Source of the DNA: Alsobacter sp045348435
Lineage (GTDB): Bacteria > Pseudomonadota > Alphaproteobacteria > Rhizobiales > Beijerinckiaceae
Assembly (NCBI RefSeq): GCF_045348435.1
Contig: NZ_CP157484.1
Location: forward strand, 310,001-374,000
Direction of reading: 5' to 3'
Length of the DNA stretch: 64,000 bases
Positions 52,001 to 60,362 of this stretch are shown piece after piece (the stretch's first letter is position 1; the number at the start of each line of letters is the position of its first letter). The notes under the pieces were generated by a model. It did not search any database, was not told the DNA's origin, and worked only from the letters and a program-made list of their open reading frames with translations. A program made the position numbers and the translations under genes.

Positions 52001-52115
52001 CATAGGCGATCCCGCCGGCCTCCGGCGCTCCAGAAAAGAAGCTCCCGAGAGCCTCGACTCCTCCGGCCGACGAGCCGATCCCCACGATGGGAAATGGTTT
52101 GGAAGGTGTGGCCAT
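49011..52115 (-). CDS. CheB-CheR-PAS-HWE histidine kinase fusion protein
   Basis: A 1034-residue soluble multidomain sensor. Residues 1-190 are a CheB methylesterase with GSSAGGVEAL (Ser), VVTHLSPDY (His) and SGRDGDG (Asp). About 210-480 is a CheR methyltransferase with LLINVTNFFRD, VPGCATGEEAYTIAML and MDLVSCRNLLIYF. A PAS-like region follows, then a long coiled coil (about 640-730) of repeated SNEELxSxNEEL units, another PAS, and an HWE kinase with LVAELNHRVKNMLAIV. No CheY or chemoreceptor genes are near, so the chemotaxis domains probably act as signalling modules. Coupled to the receiver gene. Confidence 0.9.
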   Translation of the reverse strand: MATPSKPFPIVGIGSSAGGVEALGSFFSGAPEAGGIAYVVVTHLSPDYKTLLPEILGRHTSMPVTLARQGAEVQPNRVYVLPADAILGIDRGRLTIRRQSKDHRERKPIDIFLSSLAVDQGEYAAGVILSGRDGDGTLGIKAIKERGGLTMAQASGANGPSHPEMPESAISTGLVDLAIPAEQMGGKLLEFARGFALLDAGALEQPGSSADKEWATAHDTICAILRDQVGHDFRGYKAKTFMRRVQRRMQVTQARSISDYVATLRKDLKEVSALFRDLLINVTNFFRDAEAFEALEKLVFPKLFEGRGPGDTIRIWVPGCATGEEAYTIAMLARERLDGMTARPQVQIFATDIDERALAVARAARYPAALLDSVSKERRESFFVADGGSYQISRDVRDLCIFSPHSVIRDPPFSRMDLVSCRNLLIYFGPDIQSQVIPTFYYSLRPGGFLFLGTSETVSQFGDLFTAVDKKQRIFRRRDDVVGVNGLSRSVRGMTAMIEASQTGQPRSQLAGVAIRQSVERQVVERHAPAHVLVNNQGDVVFYSGRTGKYLEPAPGLPSRQLIGMTKKGLRLELRTALQTAMETGHVVVRPGAAVEGEDGRVQMVTLTVEPLAERRDNESLFLVLFSDEGPMLSREQAEARTVLHGQDAASHLEAELRETRERLQALIEEYETALEELKSSNEELVSVNEELQSSNEELEASKEELQSLNEELHTVNSELHGKLDQLDRANSDLSNLFASTQIATVFLDRNLVIRSFTPDVKRIFSILPTDKGRPLSDLSSRLPLPDLAADVQSVLASGESIERQIADESANVYFLLRLIPYRNSDVQVQGVVVTFVDVTTLVQSEKQQRVLVAELNHRVKNMLAIVIAIAGQMATPGQSLAHYKTALIERLRAMARSYGAISRERWVDVSLANIVKDELEPFGLDRVSLDGPALRVRPRQALSLGMVLHELATNAGKYGALSRAEGRVQVMWSSQDGRLTLRWREQGGPSAAVPQETGFGMHLIQREIGYTLRGSSEFKFDPTGLSVTLTCPL

Positions 52116-52227
52116 CGGTCCGGGATCGCGACGCTGGCTTCAGGACCAGGGGAGCGGCGCCATCCGGATGTCCGAGGGCGCGAGCCTCCCGTCCCGCCAG
52201 TCCGTTCACTTCACACGCAATAAGGCG

Positions 52228-53124
52228 TCAACGCAAACCCAACCTTGAGATGATGTCCTGGCATCGCTGGGCGTCCTTGTCGCCCAGGGGCAGGATGGGC
52301 AAGGGCGGGTCCGCGCGGCACAGTCCGAGCAGGTTGGCGGCCGCGTAGACGACGCGCAGGCTGCTCAGCTCGCGAAACAGCGCCCAGAGCGGCTCCAGGG
52401 CGGCGTTGGCGTCCCTGGCCGCGGTCACGTCTCCCGCCTGCGCGGCCTTCACGATGCTCATGCATGGATCGGGAAACAGCCCGCCCAGCACGCTGTACCA
52501 GGCGGCCCCGCCGGCGATCAGGGCCTCGGCGGCGTTCCAGTCGCCGCTGAACCCGATCTGGAAAGTCTCCGACGTCACGGCCCGCAAGGCCGCCAGCCGC
52601 TCCGGCATGGCGGCCGCCTCCGCCGACGGGGCCTTCACGGCCACGATCGAGGGGTGGCGGCTGAGCCGTCCGATCAGGGCCGGCGTGAAACTGAAATGCG
52701 TCGTCGCCGGGTTGTCGTAGACGCACAGCGGCAGGCCGACCGCGTCCGCCACGGCGGTGAAATGCGCCTCGACCTCCCGCTCCGTCAGCGGCGTGTACGA
52801 CACCGGCGCCAGCAGCACGGCGTCGGCGCCCGCCTCGCGGGCGTCCCGGCCGAGCCGGATGGCCTCGTCCGTGCGCAGCGCCCCGATCCCGACCACCAGG
52901 GGAGTGCGCCCCCGCGCCGCCTCGGCGGCGATCGACACGGCGCGCCGCCGCTCCTCGCGGCTCAGATAGGCGTAGGTCCCGGTGCTGCCGAGCAGTCCGA
53001 TCGAATCCACCCGTGCGGCGATGAGTCGCTCGACCAGGCGTCCGAGCGCCTCCGCGTCGACCCGGCCGTCCCGGTCCGCGGGCGTGATCGGGAAGGCCGA
53101 AAGGCCCTGGAAGACGGACGACAT
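52228..53124 (-). CDS. Dihydrodipicolinate synthase / N-acetylneuraminate lyase family protein
   Basis: A 298-residue TIM-barrel aldolase of the DapA/NanA superfamily. The Schiff-base lysine is in IVAVKAPS, and the activating tyrosine in CVYDNPATTHF. The pyruvate-carboxylate loop reads GSTGTYAYL where DapA has GTTGE, so true lysine-pathway activity is doubtful; a lyase or dehydratase for a sugar acid is more likely. GGGAG lies 7 bases before ATG 53124. It diverges from the RND efflux genes. No neighbouring pathway genes indicate a substrate. Confidence 0.82.
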   Translation of the reverse strand: MSSVFQGLSAFPITPADRDGRVDAEALGRLVERLIAARVDSIGLLGSTGTYAYLSREERRRAVSIAAEAARGRTPLVVGIGALRTDEAIRLGRDAREAGADAVLLAPVSYTPLTEREVEAHFTAVADAVGLPLCVYDNPATTHFSFTPALIGRLSRHPSIVAVKAPSAEAAAMPERLAALRAVTSETFQIGFSGDWNAAEALIAGGAAWYSVLGGLFPDPCMSIVKAAQAGDVTAARDANAALEPLWALFRELSSLRVVYAAANLLGLCRADPPLPILPLGDKDAQRCQDIISRLGLR

Positions 53125-53183
53125 GGCGAAACTCCCGGTCTCAGGCGCTCGACTCTCTACAGGACCCGCGCCGCGAAGACGAT

Positions 53184-53201
53184 CCCCCGGCGCGCCGGGG
53201 G
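53184..53201. other. 18-base perfect palindrome in the DapA-like/RND divergent region
   Basis: CCCCCGGCG followed directly by its complement CGCCGGGGG. It lies 59 bases before the DapA-like start and 143 before the RND adaptor start. It could be an operator, or a cruciform or hairpin. Confidence 0.35.
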
Positions 53202-53344
53202 CGAGGCGAAACCCGCGTCCGGCCGGCTTCGGGGCTCGCCGGGCGCCGACACGCAGTTGACGCGCAAGGGTTGTAAAGCAAACTTGGCGTCCCGTTTTGC
53301 TTCTGCGCAACATGGGGCGGACGAGGCCCACAGGAGCGGACCCG

Positions 53345-54499
53345 ATGAAACCCACCACCCTGGTCCATCGCTGCGTCGCGACCCTCCTGATCGGTCTCGG
53401 GGCGTGGCCGCTGGCCGCGGCGGCGCAGACGGGCGGTCCCCCCACGGTGTCCGTGGCCAAGCCCTACATCACCGAGATCATCGAGCGGGACGACTTCACC
53501 GGCCGCTTCGAGGCGGTCGACCAGGTCGACGTCCGCGCCCGCGTGACGGGCTATCTCACCAAGGTCGATTTCCGCGACGGCAGCATGGTCAAGGCCGGCG
53601 ACCTGCTGCTCAGCATCGACGACCGCCCCTATCGGGACGCCGTGAAGGAGGCCGAGGCGACGCTGGTCTCCGCCAAGACGCGCACCGAGTTCGCCCAGTC
53701 CGACTACGAGCGGGCCGAGAACCTGCGCAAGACCGGCAACATCGCCGACCAGGTCTTCGACCAGCGCCGGCAGGCCCTGCTGGCCGCGCGCGCGGAGGCG
53801 GACCGGGCCGAGGCGACGCTGAGCCGGGCGCGCCTGGACCTGGAGTTCACCCAGGTGCGCGCGCCCATGAGCGGCCGCATCTCGCGCCGCCTCGTATCGG
53901 AGGGCAACCTCGTCAACGCCAACGACACGCTGCTCACCAACATCGTCTCCCTGGACCCGATCCAGTTCTACTTCGACATCGACGAGCGCTCCTTCCTGGC
54001 CTATTTCCGCCAGGGCGTGAACGGCATCGGCTCCGGCCAGGGCGGCGACGCGTCCAAGGTGGCGGTGGCGCTCACCAACGAGACCGAGCCGACCCATCCG
54101 GGCCGCATCGACTTCGTCGACAACCGCGTCGACGCCGCCAGCGGCACGATGCGGGTGAGGGCGTCGCTGCCCAACCCCACCATGGCGCTCACGCCGGGGC
54201 TGTTCGGGCGCATCCAGATCCAGGGCTCGCAGCCCTACAAGGCCGTGATGATCCCCGACGAGGCGATCGGCGCCGACCAGGACCGCCGCATCGTCTACGT
54301 GGTCGGCGCCGACAACAAGGTCTCCGCCAAGGCGATCCGGACCGGTCCGCGCATCGATGGGCTCAGGGTGGTGCGCGAGGGCCTCGACGGCTCCGAGACG
54401 ATCGTCGTCTCGGGGCTGATGCGGGTGCGCCCGGGCGCGGCCGTGCAGCCCAGGATGGTGGCCATCAAGCCGGGGGCCGACACGATCGCGGAGAAGTAG
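53345..54499 (+). CDS. RND efflux pump periplasmic adaptor subunit
   Basis: A 384-residue membrane fusion protein of the AcrA/MexE group. It has a signal peptide (cleaved near AAAAQT, residue 28), a lipoyl half-motif DDFTGRFEAVDQVDVRARVTG, a helical hairpin (about 95-165), the second half RAPMSGRISRRLVSEGNLV, and a beta-barrel and membrane-proximal domain. AGGAG lies 8 bases before ATG 53345. It links the inner-membrane pump encoded 4 bases downstream to an outer-membrane channel that is not encoded here. Confidence 0.92.
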   Translation: MKPTTLVHRCVATLLIGLGAWPLAAAAQTGGPPTVSVAKPYITEIIERDDFTGRFEAVDQVDVRARVTGYLTKVDFRDGSMVKAGDLLLSIDDRPYRDAVKEAEATLVSAKTRTEFAQSDYERAENLRKTGNIADQVFDQRRQALLAARAEADRAEATLSRARLDLEFTQVRAPMSGRISRRLVSEGNLVNANDTLLTNIVSLDPIQFYFDIDERSFLAYFRQGVNGIGSGQGGDASKVAVALTNETEPTHPGRIDFVDNRVDAASGTMRVRASLPNPTMALTPGLFGRIQIQGSQPYKAVMIPDEAIGADQDRRIVYVVGADNKVSAKAIRTGPRIDGLRVVREGLDGSETIVVSGLMRVRPGAAVQPRMVAIKPGADTIAEK

Positions 54500-54503
54500 C
54501 GCC

Positions 54504-57500
54504 ATGCGGTTCGCTCATTTCTTCGTCGATCGGCCCATCTTCGCCGCGGTGCTGTCCATCGTGATCATGCTGGTGGGCGGCATCTCCTATGTGAGGCTGC
54601 CCGTCGCCCAGTATCCGGAGATCGCGCCGCCCACCATCGTGGTGCGGGCGAGCTATCCGGGCGCGGACGCCGCCACGGTGGCGGCCACGGTCGCCACGCC
54701 GCTGGAGCAGCAGATCAACGGCGTCGAGGACATGCTCTACATGTCCTCCTACTCCACCGGCGACGGCAATCTGTCGCTGACCATCACGTTCAAGCTGGGC
54801 TCCGACCTCGACAAGGCGCAGGTGCTGGTTCAGAACCGCGTCGCCATCGCCAATCCGCGCCTGCCCGAGGAGGTGAAGCGCCTGGGCGTGACCACGCTGA
54901 AGTCCTCGCCGGACCTCATGATGGTCGTGCACATGCTGTCGCCCGACGACCGCTACGACCAGCTCTACGTCTCCAACTACGCGCGCAACAACGTCCGCGA
55001 CGAGCTCTTGCGCCTCGACGGCGTCGGCGACCTGACGATTTTCGGCGAGCGCCAATACAGCCTGCGGGTCTGGCTCGATCCGGACAAGCTGGCCGCCTTC
55101 GGGCTGACGTCGGGCGACGTGGTGCGGGCCATCCAGGCGCAGAACGTCCAGGTCTCGGGCGGCTCGCTCGGCCAGGAGCCGGCGCCCCAGGACACCGCCT
55201 TCCAGCTCGCCGTCACCACCCAGGGCCGCTTCGACAATGTCCGCCAGTTCCGCCAGATCATCGTGCGCAACACCACCGACGGCAGGCTGGTGCGCGTCTC
55301 GGACGTCGCCCGGGTCGAGCTGGGCGCGCAGGACTACTTCACCAATTCCTACCTGAACGGGAAGCCCGCGGTGGCGCTGGCGATCTTCCAGCGTCCCGGC
55401 ACCAACGCGCTGGAGGCCTCCGCGTCGATCCTGTCGACCATGCAGAAGCTGAAGAAGGACTTCCCGCCCGGCATCGACTACACGGTCGTCTACAATCCCA
55501 CCGAGTTCATCGCCGAGTCGGTCAACGCCGTGTACCACACGCTGTTTGAGGCCGTGGCGCTGGTCGTCATCGTCATCCTGGTGTTCCTGCAGAGCTGGCG
55601 CACCGCCCTGATCCCGATCGTCGCCATCCCGATCTCGCTCGTGGGCGCCTGCGCGGCCATGTCGGCGCTGGGCTTCTCGCTCAACACCCTCACGCTGTTC
55701 GGGCTCGTTCTAGCCATCGGCATCGTGGTCGACGACGCGATCGTGGTGGTGGAGAACGTCGAGCGCAACATCTCGCTCGGCATGACGCCCCGCGACGCCG
55801 CCCACGCCACGATGGACGAGGTCGGGACCGCGGTGCTGGCCATCGCGCTCGTGCTGGCGGCGGTGTTCGTCCCCACCGCCTTTATCCCCGGCATCTCGGG
55901 CCAGTTCTACCGGCAGTTCGCGCTCACCATCGCGGTGTCGACGCTGATCTCAGCCTTCGTGTCCCTCACTCTGTCGCCCGCCATCGCGGCGCTGATCCTC
56001 AAGCCCCATGCGCACGAGCCGCCGCGGACCGCTCTCGGCCGCGCCGGGGCGCGCGCCGCCGGCGCGTTCAACCGCGGCTTCGACCGCATGTCGGAGGGCT
56101 ACGCCGCGGGGGTCGGCGTGATCGTCCGCCGCAAGGCGATCGTGCTGCCGATCTACGCCGGGCTGTTGCTGGGGACGCTCTGGGTGGCCGACAGGGTGCC
56201 GCGCGGCTTCATCCCGACGCTGGACCAGGGCTACGCCATCGTGGTGATCCAGCTCCCGGACGGGGCCGCCCTGGGGCGGACCGACCGGGTCGTCCAGCGC
56301 GCCAGCGAGATCGCCCGCGAGGTCCCGGGCGCCTTCAACGCCGTCGCCTTCGCGGGCTTCTCCGGCGCCACCTTCACCAACGCCTCCAACGCCGCCGCGA
56401 TCTTCGTGTCGTTCAAGCCTTTCGAGGAGCGCCTGAAGACCGGGCGCAGCGCCGACGCCATCATCCGCGAGCTCTTCGGGCGGCTGCAAGCCATCGACGA
56501 AGCCTTCATCATCGCCATCCCGCCGCCGCCGGTGCGGGGCCTGGGCAACTCGGGCGGTTTCAAGATGATGGTGCAGGAGCGCCAGGGCGCCGACGTGAAG
56601 CGCGCGCTCGCCGCAGCCTATGCCATCATGGGGCAGGCCAGGCAGGACAAGACGCTGACGGGCGTGTTCACCACCTTCACGGCGGGCGCTCCGCACATCT
56701 ATCTGGAGATCGACCGCGTCAAGGCGCAGATGCTGAACGTGCCGATCGCCAACATCTTCGAGACGCTGCAGATCAATCTCGGCACGGCCTATGTGAACGA
56801 CTTCAACGCCTTCGGGCGCGTCTACCAGGTCCGCGCCCAGGCCGACCAGCGCTACCGCATCGAGCCGGACCAGATCGCGCGGCTGCGCGTGCGTTCCGCC
56901 ACGGGCGCGCTCGTGCCCCTGGGCACGCTGGTGGAGCTGAAGGATTCGTCCGGCCCCGAGCTGATCCAGCGCTACAACATGTACCCGGCCGTGCCGCTGC
57001 AGGGCAACGCGGCGCCCGGCGTCTCGTCGGGGCAGGCCCTCGACTCCATGGAGCGCATCGCCGCCTCGGTGCTGCCGCCGGGCGCCAGCTTCGAGTGGAC
57101 GGAGCTCGCCTACCAGGAGCGCGCCACCGGCGACACCGCGATCTTCATCTTCGCGCTGTCGGTGCTGATCGTGTTCCTCGTGCTGGCCGCCCAGTACGAG
57201 AGCTGGAGCCTGCCGCTGGCGATCATCCTGATCGTCCCGATGGCGGTGCTGTCGGCCCTCCTGGGCGTCATGCTGCGCGGCATGGACAACAACATCCTGA
57301 CCCAGATCGGTCTCGTGGTGCTGGTCGGGCTGGCGGCCAAGAACGCCATCCTGATCGTCGAGTTCGCCCGCGAGGCGGAGGCCCACGAAGGCCTGGATCC
57401 GGTCGCCGCCGTCGTGCAGGCCTGCAAGCTGCGCCTGCGCCCCATCTTGATGACCGCCTTTGCGTTCATCTTCGGCGTCGTGCCGCTGATGATCGCGACA

Positions 57501-57698
57501 GGCCCCGGCGCGGAGATGCGCCAGGCGCTCGGCACGGCGGTCTTCTTCGGCATGCTCGGCGTGACCGCGTTCGGCCTCGTCCTCACCCCGGTCTTCTACG
57601 TGGCGCTGCGCGCCCTCGTGCTGTGGCGCGCCCGGCGCCGCGGCGGCGGCGAGACGCTCGCGCCGCCGGCCGCCCCGCAGGCCCGTCCGGCCGAGTGA
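54504..57698 (+). CDS. RND multidrug efflux transporter, hydrophobic/amphiphilic exporter-1 (HAE1) type
   Basis: A 1064-residue proton-driven inner-membrane pump with the AcrB/MexF layout: twelve membrane helices and two large periplasmic loops (about 30-335 and 555-870). Start MRFAHFFVDRPIFAAVLSI is typical. Proton-relay Asp-Asp are in GIVVDDAIVVVENVERN, and the second-half signature is GLAAKNAILIVEFA. It works with the adaptor upstream. The pump resembles MexF/BpeF-type more than AcrB in overall pattern, but substrates cannot be told. No local repressor gene is adjacent. Confidence 0.93.
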   Translation: MRFAHFFVDRPIFAAVLSIVIMLVGGISYVRLPVAQYPEIAPPTIVVRASYPGADAATVAATVATPLEQQINGVEDMLYMSSYSTGDGNLSLTITFKLGSDLDKAQVLVQNRVAIANPRLPEEVKRLGVTTLKSSPDLMMVVHMLSPDDRYDQLYVSNYARNNVRDELLRLDGVGDLTIFGERQYSLRVWLDPDKLAAFGLTSGDVVRAIQAQNVQVSGGSLGQEPAPQDTAFQLAVTTQGRFDNVRQFRQIIVRNTTDGRLVRVSDVARVELGAQDYFTNSYLNGKPAVALAIFQRPGTNALEASASILSTMQKLKKDFPPGIDYTVVYNPTEFIAESVNAVYHTLFEAVALVVIVILVFLQSWRTALIPIVAIPISLVGACAAMSALGFSLNTLTLFGLVLAIGIVVDDAIVVVENVERNISLGMTPRDAAHATMDEVGTAVLAIALVLAAVFVPTAFIPGISGQFYRQFALTIAVSTLISAFVSLTLSPAIAALILKPHAHEPPRTALGRAGARAAGAFNRGFDRMSEGYAAGVGVIVRRKAIVLPIYAGLLLGTLWVADRVPRGFIPTLDQGYAIVVIQLPDGAALGRTDRVVQRASEIAREVPGAFNAVAFAGFSGATFTNASNAAAIFVSFKPFEERLKTGRSADAIIRELFGRLQAIDEAFIIAIPPPPVRGLGNSGGFKMMVQERQGADVKRALAAAYAIMGQARQDKTLTGVFTTFTAGAPHIYLEIDRVKAQMLNVPIANIFETLQINLGTAYVNDFNAFGRVYQVRAQADQRYRIEPDQIARLRVRSATGALVPLGTLVELKDSSGPELIQRYNMYPAVPLQGNAAPGVSSGQALDSMERIAASVLPPGASFEWTELAYQERATGDTAIFIFALSVLIVFLVLAAQYESWSLPLAIILIVPMAVLSALLGVMLRGMDNNILTQIGLVVLVGLAAKNAILIVEFAREAEAHEGLDPVAAVVQACKLRLRPILMTAFAFIFGVVPLMIATGPGAEMRQALGTAVFFGMLGVTAFGLVLTPVFYVALRALVLWRARRRGGGETLAPPAAPQARPAE

Positions 57699-57726
57699 CC
57701 GGTGCGGGAACGAACGGACCCCCGGC

Positions 57727-58386
57727 TCAGCCTGCGGCCGGCTGGGCGAGGCTGCGCGCCAGGGCGGCCTTGATCTCGTCGCGGCTCAGGCGGCGTCGGA
57801 AATCGGGGTCGATATGCGCGAAGGCGATGCGGCCGCCCCGCTCGATCACATAGGTCGCCGGCAGCGGCAGGGTCCAGCTCTCGTCCCCGTTGCGCTCCGG
57901 CAGGGGCGTGTCCGACGGCGTCAGGATGGCGCGGCGGTCCGGCGGCACGGCGACCCGGACCCCGGCCGCGTCGGCCAGGCGGCCGCCCTCGTCATACAGG
58001 ATGCCGAAGCTCAGGCCGTTTTCGGCCATCGTGTCCTGCGCGAAGCGGGGCTGCTCGGGCGACACCGCGAAGGCCTGCACGCCCGCTGGCGCGGCGTCCT
58101 GCGCGGCGGCCTCGAATTCGCCCAGCGCCAGCCGGCAGAACGGACACCAGCCGCCGCGATAGAAGGTCAACAGCACGGGCCCCTGCTGGTAGACTTGGTG
58201 CAGGTCCACGACCCGGCCGTCCTGGTCGGCCAGGCGGGCGCCCGGAAAGGTCTCGCCCTCCCGCAAGGCCCGCTTGCGCACGCCGTCCAGCGCGTCCATG
58301 TCGAGCGCGAAGGCCTCCGCGAGGTGCGGGCCCAGCCGCTCGCGAAAGCGCCTGCCGAGGTGCTCGAGCTTCTCGTGGAATGACAT
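57727..58386 (-). CDS. Peroxiredoxin-like (AhpC/TSA) family protein
   Basis: A 219-residue thioredoxin-fold protein. The active-site segment is LTFYRGGWCPFCRLALGE, with a CPFC motif: the first Cys sits at the usual peroxidatic position. An N-terminal helical region of about 45 residues precedes the fold, and the region after SPEQPRFAQDTMAENGLSFGILYDE matches the peroxiredoxin-like group. It likely reduces peroxides or acts as a thiol oxidoreductase. ATG 58386 has GAGG 8 bases upstream. It diverges from the MhqO-like gene, with 240 bases between. Confidence 0.85.
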   Translation of the reverse strand: MSFHEKLEHLGRRFRERLGPHLAEAFALDMDALDGVRKRALREGETFPGARLADQDGRVVDLHQVYQQGPVLLTFYRGGWCPFCRLALGEFEAAAQDAAPAGVQAFAVSPEQPRFAQDTMAENGLSFGILYDEGGRLADAAGVRVAVPPDRRAILTPSDTPLPERNGDESWTLPLPATYVIERGGRIAFAHIDPDFRRRLSRDEIKAALARSLAQPAAG

Positions 58387-58626
58387 GGCGTCGTCCTCGA
58401 CCCGTCTGCGGCGCCGCCGGTGGGTCGGCCCGGCGAGCGGCGGCTCCGCCCAGCATAGTGCATCGCTGCATGCGGCGGGAAGCCGCCTGCGCCAGGCCTG
58501 GCCTGCGCTACGCAGCCCGGATCGATCCGGATCGCAGCGGATCGCTTGCGGTTTTGCAACGGACATCAGCCGTGCTCACGCCTATCTGTGCGGGGCGGGA
58601 CGAACCCCCCGCAGGGAGAACCCGAC

Positions 58627-59559
58627 ATGAGCGCCAACGGCATCCATCACGTCACCGCCATCGCCGGACCGGCGCGGCGCAACCTGTCCTTCTATCGCGA
58701 TACGCTCGGCCTTCGGCTCGTCAAGAAGACCGTCAATTTCGACGATTCCGGCACATATCACTTCTACTATGGCGACGAGACCGGCAGCCCCGGCGCGATC
58801 CTGACCTTCTTCCCCTGGGAGCACGCCGCCCCCGGCCGGCTCGGCGTGGGCGAGACGCAGGAGACCGTGTTCCGCATCCCGGCCGGTGCGCTCGGCTTCT
58901 GGATGCACCGCTTCGTCGAGCGCGGCGTCGCCCATGACGCGCCGGTCAGGCGCTTCGGCGAGACCGTGCTGGCCTTCCGCGATCCGGACGGCATGCGGCT
59001 CGCTCTGGTCGGCGTCGCCGGGGCCGAGCTCGAGCCCGCATGGGCCGGCGGCGGCGTCCCCGCCGAGGCCGCCATCCGCGGCTTCCACAGCGTCAGCCTG
59101 CTGCTCGACGACGTCGCCGCCACGGGGGCGATCCTCAGCGACGTGCTCGGTTTCCGCGAGGAGGGCCGCGAGGATTCGCTCGTGCGCTACAGGGCGGCCG
59201 GAACCGCCATGGGCGGCGTCGTCGACCTGCGCGCCGCGGGCGGGTTCCTGCCGCCCCGCCCGGGGGCGGGTTCGGTCCACCACGTGGCGTTCCGGGCGGC
59301 GGACGACGCGGCGGAGGCCGAGATGGTCCGCAGGCTCGCCGAGAACCACGGGATCCGCGCCACCGAGCAGAAGGACCGAAACTACTTCCGGTCCGTCTAT
59401 TTCCGCGAGCCGGGGCGCGTCCTCTTCGAGATCGCGACCGATATCCCCGGTTTCGCCGTCGACGAGCCCGTGGCGACGCTCGGCGACGCCCTCAAGCTGC
59501 CCGCTTTCCTGGAGCCCCGGCGCGACGCCATCGCGGCCGCCTTGCCCCGGCTCGACTGA
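58627..59559 (+). CDS. VOC-family ring-cleaving dioxygenase (MhqO-like)
   Basis: A 310-residue glyoxalase/bleomycin-resistance/dioxygenase fold protein with two VOC modules: GIHHVTAIAGPARRNLSFYRD at the start and GFHSVSLLLDDVAATGAILSD at about 158. Metal-ligand candidates are His8/His9 and later HHVAF and the Glu in RVLFEIATD. This matches MhqO/MhqE-type hydroquinone-cleaving dioxygenases. ATG 58627 has AGGGAG before it. The next gene is a MhqD-like hydrolase, a pair known from quinone resistance in Bacillus. Confidence 0.85.
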   Translation: MSANGIHHVTAIAGPARRNLSFYRDTLGLRLVKKTVNFDDSGTYHFYYGDETGSPGAILTFFPWEHAAPGRLGVGETQETVFRIPAGALGFWMHRFVERGVAHDAPVRRFGETVLAFRDPDGMRLALVGVAGAELEPAWAGGGVPAEAAIRGFHSVSLLLDDVAATGAILSDVLGFREEGREDSLVRYRAAGTAMGGVVDLRAAGGFLPPRPGAGSVHHVAFRAADDAAEAEMVRRLAENHGIRATEQKDRNYFRSVYFREPGRVLFEIATDIPGFAVDEPVATLGDALKLPAFLEPRRDAIAAALPRLD

Positions 59560-59593
59560 CGCGGCCCCGGCCGCCCCCGATGGGAGATTCACC

Positions 59594-60226
59594 ATGACCA
59601 GCGCATCCGCCCCGCAGGCGTCCCTGTCCTTCACGCACCGTTTCACGCCCGGCTCGGACCCGACCCGGCCGCCGCTCCTGCTGCTGCATGGAACGGGTGG
59701 CGACGAGAACGACCTGATCCCGCTCGGGCGGGCCGTCTCCCCCGGATCGGCGCTGCTCTCGCCCCGCGGCAAGGTGCTGGAAGGAGGCATGCCGCGCTTC
59801 TTCCGGCGCTTCGCCGAGGGCGTGTTCGACGAGGCCGACGTCCGGGCCCGCGCGGCGGAGCTCGCCGCCTTCGTGGCGGAGGCGCGCGAAGCCTACGGGC
59901 TCGCCGTCCCGATCGCGGTGGGGTTCTCCAACGGGGCCAACATCGCGGCCGCCCTGATGCTGCTTCACCCTGACGTCCTCGCCGGGGCGGCGTTGCTGCG
60001 CGCCATGACGGTGCTGTCGGATCCGCCCGCGCCCGACCTGCGGGGCAGGCGCGCGCTGCTCCTGTCGGGCGCGTCGGACCCGATCGTTCCGGCCGCCTCT
60101 GCGGCGGGCCTCGGCGCGGCGCTCCAGCGAGCCGGCGCCGCGGTCGACCATCGCACCCTCAGGGCCGGCCACGGCCTCACCCAGGATGACGTCGCCGCGG
60201 TGGCCGGCTGGCTCCAGGACGCCTGA
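59594..60226 (+). CDS. Alpha/beta hydrolase, phospholipase/carboxylesterase type (MhqD-like)
   Basis: A 210-residue alpha/beta hydrolase. LLLLHGTGGDENDLIPL is the oxyanion region, GFSNGAN holds the nucleophile Ser, SGASDPIVP the Asp, and GHGL the His. It resembles MhqD/YodD and other small carboxylesterases. It starts 34 bases after the dioxygenase gene with GGGAG 7 bases before the ATG, so it is probably in the same operon. The likely role is detoxifying quinone or lactone products; this is inferred from the pair. Confidence 0.87.
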   Translation: MTSASAPQASLSFTHRFTPGSDPTRPPLLLLHGTGGDENDLIPLGRAVSPGSALLSPRGKVLEGGMPRFFRRFAEGVFDEADVRARAAELAAFVAEAREAYGLAVPIAVGFSNGANIAAALMLLHPDVLAGAALLRAMTVLSDPPAPDLRGRRALLLSGASDPIVPAASAAGLGAALQRAGAAVDHRTLRAGHGLTQDDVAAVAGWLQDA

Positions 60227-60265
60227 ACGCAAGCCCTGTCGCGAAAACCCCGCGTCTCGCATAAG

Positions 60266-60296
60266 CTCGCCGCAGGCCACTATCGCTTGCGGCGAG
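60266..60296 (+). terminator. Hairpin after the MhqD-like gene
   Basis: CTCGCCGCA (60266-60274) and TGCGGCGAG (60288-60296) form a perfect 9-bp stem with a 13-base loop, 40 bases after the hydrolase stop. No T-run; terminator or leader structure. Confidence 0.45.
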
Positions 60297-60299
60297 AGG

Positions 60300-60317
60300 T
60301 GGTTTATATATGAACCA
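60300..60317 (+). promoter_or_regulatory. Candidate operator before the acyl-CoA ligase gene
   Basis: TGGTT-TATATATG-AACCA, an AT-rich dyad in a GC-rich gap, 46 bases before the ligase start. The layout fits a TetR- or GntR-type fatty-acid regulator site, but no such regulator gene is near. Confidence 0.4.
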
Positions 60318-60362
60318 ACCCGGCGGCGAAGTCCGGGCGTGAGGCTGCGCGGGGAGGAGCGG

